Assembly: GCA_037200845.1 (NCBI GenBank)
Contig: JBBCGQ010000001.1
Span: forward strand, 1,922,001-1,986,000
Source: Bauldia sp.
GTDB taxonomy: Bacteria > Pseudomonadota > Alphaproteobacteria > Rhizobiales > Kaistiaceae
Reading direction: 5' to 3'
Length of the DNA stretch: 64,000 nt
A model generated the notes under the pieces. That model was given only the letters and a program-made list of their open reading frames with translations. It did no database searches and was not told the origin of the DNA. How positions within the stretch are numbered: position 1 is the stretch's first letter; each line of letters starts with the position of its first letter. Of this stretch, positions 59,209 to 64,000 are shown piece after piece. The position numbers and the translations under genes were made by a program.

Positions 59209-60417
59209 ATGGCTGATCTCCTCTCCGTCGATGACGCCATCGCCCGCATCGTTGCGGGCGCGGTGCCGATCGATGCCGAGACCGTGCCGCTCGACGCCGC
59301 CGACGGCCGCACGCTCGCCGCGCCGCTCGCCGCGCTCCGCACCCAGCCCCCCTTCCCCGCCTCGGCCATGGACGGTTACGCCGTCCGCGTCGCCGATATC
59401 GCCGCGCCGCCGGTGCGGCTGCGTCTCCTCGGCATGTCCGCCGCCGGTGCCGGCTTCGCCGGTAAGGTCGGCCCGGGCGACGCCGTCCGCATCTTCACTG
59501 GCGCGCCGGTGCCGGAAGGCGCCGACGCCATCCTGATCCAGGAAGATGCCGAGGCACTGGAAACGAGCGCCGTCGTCGCCCGCGCCGGCGTCGCCGCCGG
59601 CCGCTACGTCCGCCCCGCCGGGCTCGATTTCAAGACCGGCGCCGTGCTGCTCTACGCCGGCCGCGACCTCGCCTCCCGCGAGCTGGCGCTCGCCGCCGCC
59701 ATGGGCCACGCCACGCTGCCCGTCCGCCGCCGTCCCAAAATCGCGATCGTCTCCACCGGCGACGAACTGGTGCCGCCCGGCACGATGCCGACCGGCGACC
59801 AGATCATCGCCGCCAGCGCCCCGGGCCTTGCCGCGTACATCCGCTCCATCGGCGGCGAGCCCTATGATCTCGGCATCGTCGGCGACAACCTTGCCGACAC
59901 GGAACGCGCCATCGATCAGGCGGTGTCGCTCCCCGCCGATATCCTGATGACGCTCGGCGGCGCCTCCGTCGGCGACCACGATCTGGTTGGCAAGGCGCTC
60001 GCCGCTCGCGGCATGGCGCTCGACTTCTGGAAGATCGCGATGCGCCCGGGCAAGCCGCTGATGTTCGGCCGCATCGGCGCGATGCGCGTCCTCGGCCTGC
60101 CTGGCAACCCGGTGTCGAGCCTCGTCTGCGCACTTCTCTTCCTCGCGCCGCTGGTCGACACCCTGCTCGGTCGCCCGCTCCGCGACCGCAGCGAGCCGGC
60201 GGTGCTCGCGGTGAACATCGCTGCCAACGACCACCGCCAGGATTATGTCCGGGCGACCCTGACGCAGGCCGACGACCTGCCGCTGGTCACGCCGCTGCCG
60301 CGGCAGGATTCGTCGCAACTATCGGTCCTGGCTGCCGCCGACTGCCTGCTTGTCCGCGCCGTGAACGCCCCGGCCGCGAAGGCCGGCGACGCCTGCCGGA
60401 TCATCCGCCTCCGCTAA
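59209..60417 (+). CDS. moeA: Molybdopterin molybdotransferase MoeA
   Basis: A protein of 402 residues. Motifs: FPASAMDGYAVRVADIAAPP, RIFTGAPVPEGADAILIQED, KIAIVSTGDELVPPGT and ILMTLGGASVGDHDLVGKAL. It inserts molybdenum into the pterin. ATG 59209 is chosen because the 45 codons upstream cover the intergenic repeat; no strong ribosome site is seen at either place. Confidence 0.95.
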   Translation: MADLLSVDDAIARIVAGAVPIDAETVPLDAADGRTLAAPLAALRTQPPFPASAMDGYAVRVADIAAPPVRLRLLGMSAAGAGFAGKVGPGDAVRIFTGAPVPEGADAILIQEDAEALETSAVVARAGVAAGRYVRPAGLDFKTGAVLLYAGRDLASRELALAAAMGHATLPVRRRPKIAIVSTGDELVPPGTMPTGDQIIAASAPGLAAYIRSIGGEPYDLGIVGDNLADTERAIDQAVSLPADILMTLGGASVGDHDLVGKALAARGMALDFWKIAMRPGKPLMFGRIGAMRVLGLPGNPVSSLVCALLFLAPLVDTLLGRPLRDRSEPAVLAVNIAANDHRQDYVRATLTQADDLPLVTPLPRQDSSQLSVLAAADCLLVRAVNAPAAKAGDACRIIRLR

Positions 60418-60476
60418 GCGTGACTTTGCCGCGCCGATGCGGATTGCTATTCTGCGTTGATAAGGGGGGCACGACT

Positions 60477-61463
60477 ATGCTGCATACGACGCGGCGCCGG
60501 TTTCTCGCGATGCTGAGCCTCACCGTCGCCGGTGTGCCGCTTGCCGCGCGTGCCCAGTTCGCGACCCACACCACCGAGATGCCGCCACCCGAAGGCATCA
60601 CGGGCGACCCGAGCGCACCGGTCGTCCGCGACTATGGCAACTGGCATGTCGTATCGATCGCCAACGTCTCCAACGCGACGTTGCTGCCTGCTGCCACCCG
60701 AGTCGCCAGTGGCAGCAGGGATGGCATCCGCGGCTCGGCAGACCTGAAGCTGGAATATTTCTCCGGCAATAGCAGCTACGCCGGCAAGCTTTCGATCGGC
60801 CAGAACGGATCGCTTCTCGGCGGCTCCGAGACCCGTGTCGTCATCGACGGTCGCGAGGTCGATGCCTTCACCACCGCCGGCTCGGAAGATCGCGACCTCG
60901 CGACGTATTTCGGCGAAAATCTTGCGGGGCTCACGACGGCGTCGAATCTCAAGGTCGTGTTCACCGCGAACGACCTCGTCGTCTACGATATCGACCTCAC
61001 CGGCGCGGCCGACGCGATGGCGGCGATGAAGGCGATCCCCGACTACAACTACAACGTCCGCGGCTTGGGCAACCCGTCGGCCGGCGCTCCCTCCGGCTTC
61101 TCGGCGCCCTCGAGTTCAGGCTCCGGCCAGGGCAGCTGCTTCATCACCACGGCATGCTGCACGATGATCGGCCTGCCCGACGACTGCGCCGAACTCACCA
61201 CGCTCCGCCATTTCCGCGATACGGTCATGGCCAAGTCGCCGGAAGGCCGGCGCGACATTGCCCGCTATTACGCGACGGCGCCGGCTATCCTTGCCGAGAT
61301 CGCGCGCCGCGGCGCGGAGCGCGACCTGCTTCGCCTCTACTTCCGCTACATCGTGCCGAGCGCGCTTGCGGCGCGCCTCGGCCTCAATGCGCTGGCCTGG
61401 TGGACCTATCGCCGGATGATGCAGGCGATGACCGCACGCTACCTCGGAGCCCTGCCCGGCTAG
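60477..61463 (+). CDS. Twin-arginine exported protein with CFI-box domain
   Basis: A protein of 328 residues with a good AAGGGGGG ribosome site before ATG 60477. The N-terminus TTRRRFLAMLSLTVAGVPLA is a twin-arginine signal, suggesting export in folded form. The middle (about 50-190) is a beta-rich domain with WHVVSIANVSNATLLPAATR, reminiscent of invasion-associated locus B-like proteins. After a Ser/Gly linker comes the CFITTACC box followed by LTTLRHFRDTVMAKSPEGRR and IARYYATAPAILAEIARRG, the pattern of CFI-box C-terminal domains. Function unknown. Confidence 0.75.
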   Translation: MLHTTRRRFLAMLSLTVAGVPLAARAQFATHTTEMPPPEGITGDPSAPVVRDYGNWHVVSIANVSNATLLPAATRVASGSRDGIRGSADLKLEYFSGNSSYAGKLSIGQNGSLLGGSETRVVIDGREVDAFTTAGSEDRDLATYFGENLAGLTTASNLKVVFTANDLVVYDIDLTGAADAMAAMKAIPDYNYNVRGLGNPSAGAPSGFSAPSSSGSGQGSCFITTACCTMIGLPDDCAELTTLRHFRDTVMAKSPEGRRDIARYYATAPAILAEIARRGAERDLLRLYFRYIVPSALAARLGLNALAWWTYRRMMQAMTARYLGALPG

Positions 61464-62182
61464 GCAGTCGCTGGCCGCAGGATGCAGAGTATCCCCGTCC
61501 AGACCAGCCACAGCGACAGCAGCACGAACCCGACCAGCGCGGCCAATCCGAGTATCCCGACGCTGAACGGGATCGCCGTCGCCAGCCCCTCGGCCAGACC
61601 GAGGATCAGGATGATTCCCGTGATAATTCCGAGGCTTGCGACCGCCGCCCCGAACCGCGGATGGCTCGATTGTGCGAGCGCCACGCCGATAACCCAGAAC
61701 GCCGTCAGCGACTGCCCGATCGCCTCGCCGACGCCCACGCCGGCAAACTGGTGCAGCGTCGTGAACAGTTGTTCCACCGCAGCTTTTGCCGCGGGATCGG
61801 CCGCCGCATTCCACTCGGCCGCCAGTCCCGGCGCCGCATAAATCCAACGCGACAGCCCGATCGCCTGCGCCAATCCCGCCGCGATCCCGAGCCCCGCCAC
61901 GGCATAGGCCGCATTGCCAACCCGTTGCGTAACCTTGGCAATTCCGACTGCGACCGGCGCCAGCACCAGCGCCGCCACCATGAACCCGAACCACGCGAGG
62001 ACCAGCCCCGTCCCGCCCGCCGTAAACGCCGTCAGGATCGTCCCGACCGGCTCCCGGAGGATCGCCGGATAGTTGAAGTTCGCGCCGAGGTAGGAGAACG
62101 GCAGATTGAACGCGATCGCGAACACAATGAACGCCACCCCGAGCCACCGCACGGTGCCCGGGCTCGCCGAAGTATCAGCCAT
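61460..62182 (-). CDS. Polytopic membrane protein, possibly DUF4386
   Basis: A protein of 240 residues with six or seven membrane helices (for example WLGVAFIVFAIAFNLPFSYL and GIITGIILILGLAEGLATAI). The overall shape matches DUF4386-type proteins. No transport motif. ATG 62182; its stop overlaps that of the CFI-box gene by 3 bases in a tail-to-tail arrangement. It is the last host gene before the second phage element. Confidence 0.65.
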   Translation of the reverse strand: MADTSASPGTVRWLGVAFIVFAIAFNLPFSYLGANFNYPAILREPVGTILTAFTAGGTGLVLAWFGFMVAALVLAPVAVGIAKVTQRVGNAAYAVAGLGIAAGLAQAIGLSRWIYAAPGLAAEWNAAADPAAKAAVEQLFTTLHQFAGVGVGEAIGQSLTAFWVIGVALAQSSHPRFGAAVASLGIITGIILILGLAEGLATAIPFSVGILGLAALVGFVLLSLWLVWTGILCILRPATA

Positions 62183-62220
62183 GGTTGAGTCGCCCCTGTT
62201 GTCCCCGGCGAGATATCGCA

Positions 62221-62308
62221 CGGGAAACGGTGGATGTGCTTTCTTTAACTGACCGTTGCTGGGTTTGATTGATCGTTTGGAGCGGGAACAGCCGGTTTTA
62301 TGCGGGAA
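62221..62308 (+). other. Candidate transposase end sites (three CGGGAA boxes)
   Basis: CGGGAA occurs at 62,221-62,226, 62,283-62,288 and 62,303-62,308, all on the plus strand and pointing into the phage; the last two are 20 bases apart (two helical turns) and share GCGGGAAC. The same hexamer clusters at the end of the first prophage. No gene is visible in 62,183-62,347. Confidence 0.5.
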
Positions 62309-62347
62309 CGAATGGAAGCCGTCGCCATCAGATCGCATTTGGCGAGG

Positions 62348-62929
62348 TCAGGGGTTCGTGCTGCCGTTCGCCCGACCGGCCGCAAGCGCCACCGCAAAGG
62401 CGGCCTCAGGTATGCCGAGGCGCCGCGCTAGCTGTCGCTCAAAGTCGGAAAGCGGCGGCGTCTCATCAGCGCCGGCCAGCAGGTGATTCAGAGCTGCCAT
62501 CCCCCTAATGTTTGGAACGTTAGTTAGCGAGGCTCGCAACACTCGCTCGATCGTGCCATCTGCCGTGACGGCTATGACAGGCGAGATAAAGCGGTAGGCA
62601 CGGTCGGCTAGCAACTTGGCGCCGCTGATTGTCCATTCTACCCGACCCCATATTCCGTCAGCGCGCGGTTCAAGCGCGACGATCCAACCACGAGCCGGCG
62701 CCGACGCTCCCTTAGATGCTGCAAGGTCGGTGGCGTGGTTTTCGTCAATAAGAAGGCGATCAGTCGCGGCGAGACTCTCACTCGCGACCCTCGCCGGCGA
62801 AACGAGGTTGTATGGGCCACGCCCATCAACCGTTGTAATCTGCCCGACAGGCGTGAGCTGTATCCAATCCGGCGGCCCGGCCGGCAACTGCTGCCCAGAA
62901 CAAATTGCTATCGCCGTTCCTGTCGTCAC
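62348..62929 (-). CDS. Mu gpI-like phage protease, short form
   Basis: A protein of 193 residues from GTG 62929. It matches the Mu I head-maturation protease: LLIDENHATDLAASKGASAP, ARGWIVALEPRADGIWGRVE and RFISPVIAVTADGTIERVLR. In Mu the gene is about 360 codons and also encodes the scaffold (Z) from an inner start; here it stops shortly after residue 190, so only the protease part remains. Its place downstream of a tape-measure gene at the phage edge is abnormal. It may be a remnant or a displaced copy. Confidence 0.78.
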   Translation of the reverse strand: MTTGTAIAICSGQQLPAGPPDWIQLTPVGQITTVDGRGPYNLVSPARVASESLAATDRLLIDENHATDLAASKGASAPARGWIVALEPRADGIWGRVEWTISGAKLLADRAYRFISPVIAVTADGTIERVLRASLTNVPNIRGMAALNHLLAGADETPPLSDFERQLARRLGIPEAAFAVALAAGRANGSTNP

Positions 62930-62956
62930 GCCTTAGCCCATAGTCCGACGCTGGAA

Positions 62957-62984
62957 GCCCGAAGGCGCAATGAGCGGTTCGGGC
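62957..62984 (-). terminator. Hairpin directly after the tape-measure gene
   Basis: GCCCGAA (62,957-62,963) and TTCGGGC (62,978-62,984) form a 7-bp stem with a 14-base loop immediately after the tape-measure stop codon. No T-run follows, so its role as terminator is uncertain. Confidence 0.3.
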
Positions 62985-64000
62985 TCATCGAGTGCGGCGC
63001 CGCATGTTGTAAGTGCCCTCTATCGTGCGGGCTAGACTCCCACCGCTCTGGATGTCCTCCGTGACAGCAGCGATGACGATACGTTGAATGTTGACGCCGC
63101 CTTCGTTGCGCACTCCCCCGTCCTTCACTGGCGAGCCGCTCTCGTTGACGATCTCAAGTTTCCAAGGCGGCCCACCACGTGCCGAACCGCTGCCAAACGC
63201 GGCGTCCGCGCCAACGTAGCCGCCATCGGCGAACCGCTGCAGGGGCGGATAATTGTTGATTGCTTCGAGCATCGGCCGGTGGCGCGCCGTCGCCGCCGCA
63301 TTGACGATGAACTCCCCGTTCGAAACGCGCGCAACGATGCTATCCGAGGTGCCCGTCCCTGGTCCTCTCAACATCCCGCCAGCTGCGTTTAAACCGCCCC
63401 ACGCGTAGCCTGTTGCTGCCGATCCGACGCCGCCGAGTATCGAGCCGCCCATGTAGGAAGACGACCCAGCCAGCTTGGCAAAGAGGCCGTCGATCGCCTG
63501 ATCGAGAGCCATGTCCAAAAGACGATCGCCAAGGCGACCGAAAGCATTCCCGAGAGCGTCGATCGCAGACACCCCGGCTTTTGCGTCAGCACGGAGCCCT
63601 CCAACAAAGCCGGATACGAGATCACGGCCAACGCTCAGCTTTTCGTTCAAGGCCGATACCGCGCTTGTTGCAGCCCCGAAATCCACGAGTGAGATCGGCG
63701 GACCAATCTTAGCGGGGGCAGGAACATCCTGTGACTTACGGGGCGTAAACGCATCTTCGAAACGACTCTGCAGACCCTTTGACATCTGGCCGCTGACGCC
63801 TGCGAGCTGCGCGCGCAAACTGTCCATGCCGGACGCTTTTTGCATCGTGCCGTTCAGAGCGTCGATCGCCTTTTGCGCGTCCTGCACTCGACCTGAAAAG
63901 GCCAGCGCATTGTCGCTGGCGTTCTGCAATTGAACGGCGTAGCGCCTCACCGGCTCATACGACGACGCCGTACCGATAGCGTCGAGTTTCGCGCGATACG
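62985..64000 (-). CDS. Phage tail tape-measure protein, C-terminal part
   Basis: The frame is open to the right edge of the window, so the N-terminus lies outside; at least 338 residues are seen. The N-terminal part is helical (RRYAVQLQNASDNALAFSGR and ALDQAIDGLFAKL) and the Gly-rich region around GSSSYMGGSILGG is followed by SDSIVARVSNGEFIVNAAAT and RHRPMLEAINN, a hallmark of lambda-type tape-measure C-termini. It sets tail length and assists DNA entry. This suggests a non-contractile long tail. Confidence 0.82.
   Translation of the reverse strand, partial: YRAKLDAIGTASSYEPVRRYAVQLQNASDNALAFSGRVQDAQKAIDALNGTMQKASGMDSLRAQLAGVSGQMSKGLQSRFEDAFTPRKSQDVPAPAKIGPPISLVDFGAATSAVSALNEKLSVGRDLVSGFVGGLRADAKAGVSAIDALGNAFGRLGDRLLDMALDQAIDGLFAKLAGSSSYMGGSILGGVGSAATGYAWGGLNAAGGMLRGPGTGTSDSIVARVSNGEFIVNAAATARHRPMLEAINNYPPLQRFADGGYVGADAAFGSGSARGGPPWKLEIVNESGSPVKDGGVRNEGGVNIQRIVIAAVTEDIQSGGSLARTIEGTYNMRRRTR

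Larger units (their letters stand above)
62200..64000 (-). mobile_element. Edge of a second phage element (probably transposable)
   Basis: A tape-measure gene enters from the right edge and is followed leftwards by a short Mu gpI-like protease gene, then a non-coding stretch with three CGGGAA sites and host DNA. Base composition is visibly less GC-rich than in the host genes. The border must lie between the DUF4386-like start (62,182) and the first CGGGAA (62,221). The gene order is not that of an intact Mu-like late region, so the edge may be rearranged. Confidence 0.75.

Noticed and set aside
57628-60318. An 896-codon open frame antisense to trpD-trpC-moaC-moeA
   Set aside because: Same mirror effect; it crosses four well-supported genes and a repeat element.
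62638-62829. A 63-codon minus-strand frame inside the protease gene
   Set aside because: It overlaps the well-conserved gpI-like sequence in another frame and has no family match.

Overview
The window reads as a chromosome segment of a high-GC alphaproteobacterium, most likely of the order Hyphomicrobiales (Rhizobiales). The basis is gene order rather than any single marker: dusB-ntrB-ntrC-ntrY-ntrX-dat-hfq-hflX, a fused ispDF next to cinA/pncC, lipA beside a RatA/Coq10-type gene, and the run secG-pyrG-kdsA-eno-ftsB-pdhA-pdhB-pdhC-lpd are all arranged as in that order. The genus cannot be told from the sequence.

Layout. (1) Positions 1 to about 13.4 kb are the early half of a Mu-like transposable prophage, transcribed leftwards off the window edge. 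From right to left it has a left-end regulatory block (candidate transposase sites, two unknown passenger genes, an S24-type repressor, a palindromic operator cluster and a Cro/Ner-like gene). Next comes a tightly overlapping early operon (ParB-like protein, MuA transposase with an intact DDE triad, MuB ATPase, a protein with a DnaA DNA-binding domain, DUF3164, GemA, a winged-helix regulator and a Mor-like activator), then a terminator/promoter region and an endolysin cut by the window edge. (2) 13.5-23.7 kb: hflX, hfq, a D-amino-acid aminotransferase, both nitrogen two-component systems (NtrYX, NtrBC) and dusB, all leftward. (3) 23.7-35.5 kb: isoprenoid (ispDF), pncC, lipoate synthesis (lipA) and the pyruvate dehydrogenase operon pdhA-pdhB-DUF5076-pdhC-lpd; LipA makes the lipoyl cofactor carried by PdhB and PdhC. 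(4) 35.5-49.2 kb: ftsB, a c-di-GMP enzyme, eno, queF, membrane proteins, kdsA, pyrG, secG and tpiA, with small accessory genes between them. (5) 49.3-56.1 kb: toxin-antitoxin pairs HigBA and HicAB (a decayed ParDE-like pair lies at 43.8-44.3 kb), folB-folK, an old-yellow-enzyme-type oxidoreductase, a PpiD-like chaperone and trpE. (6) 56.1-62.2 kb: trpG-trpD-trpC-moaC-moeA, a twin-arginine CFI-box protein and a membrane protein. (7) 62.2-64 kb: the edge of a second phage element with a tape-measure C-terminus and a shortened Mu gpI-type protease, lying in an unexpected order.

The host block of about 49 kb is therefore bracketed by two phage ends. Both ends carry clusters of the same hexamer (CGGGAA), pointing inward into the phage in each case near the boundary. 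This suggests that related transposases act on both elements. No CRISPR array, rRNA or tRNA gene was recognised. The most interesting leads are the phage ends and operators, the DnaA-domain and ParB genes in a Mu-type early operon, the passenger genes beside the repressor, the scrambled second phage edge, and several intergenic inverted repeats and operator-like palindromes. I did not find a clearly new multi-gene system.
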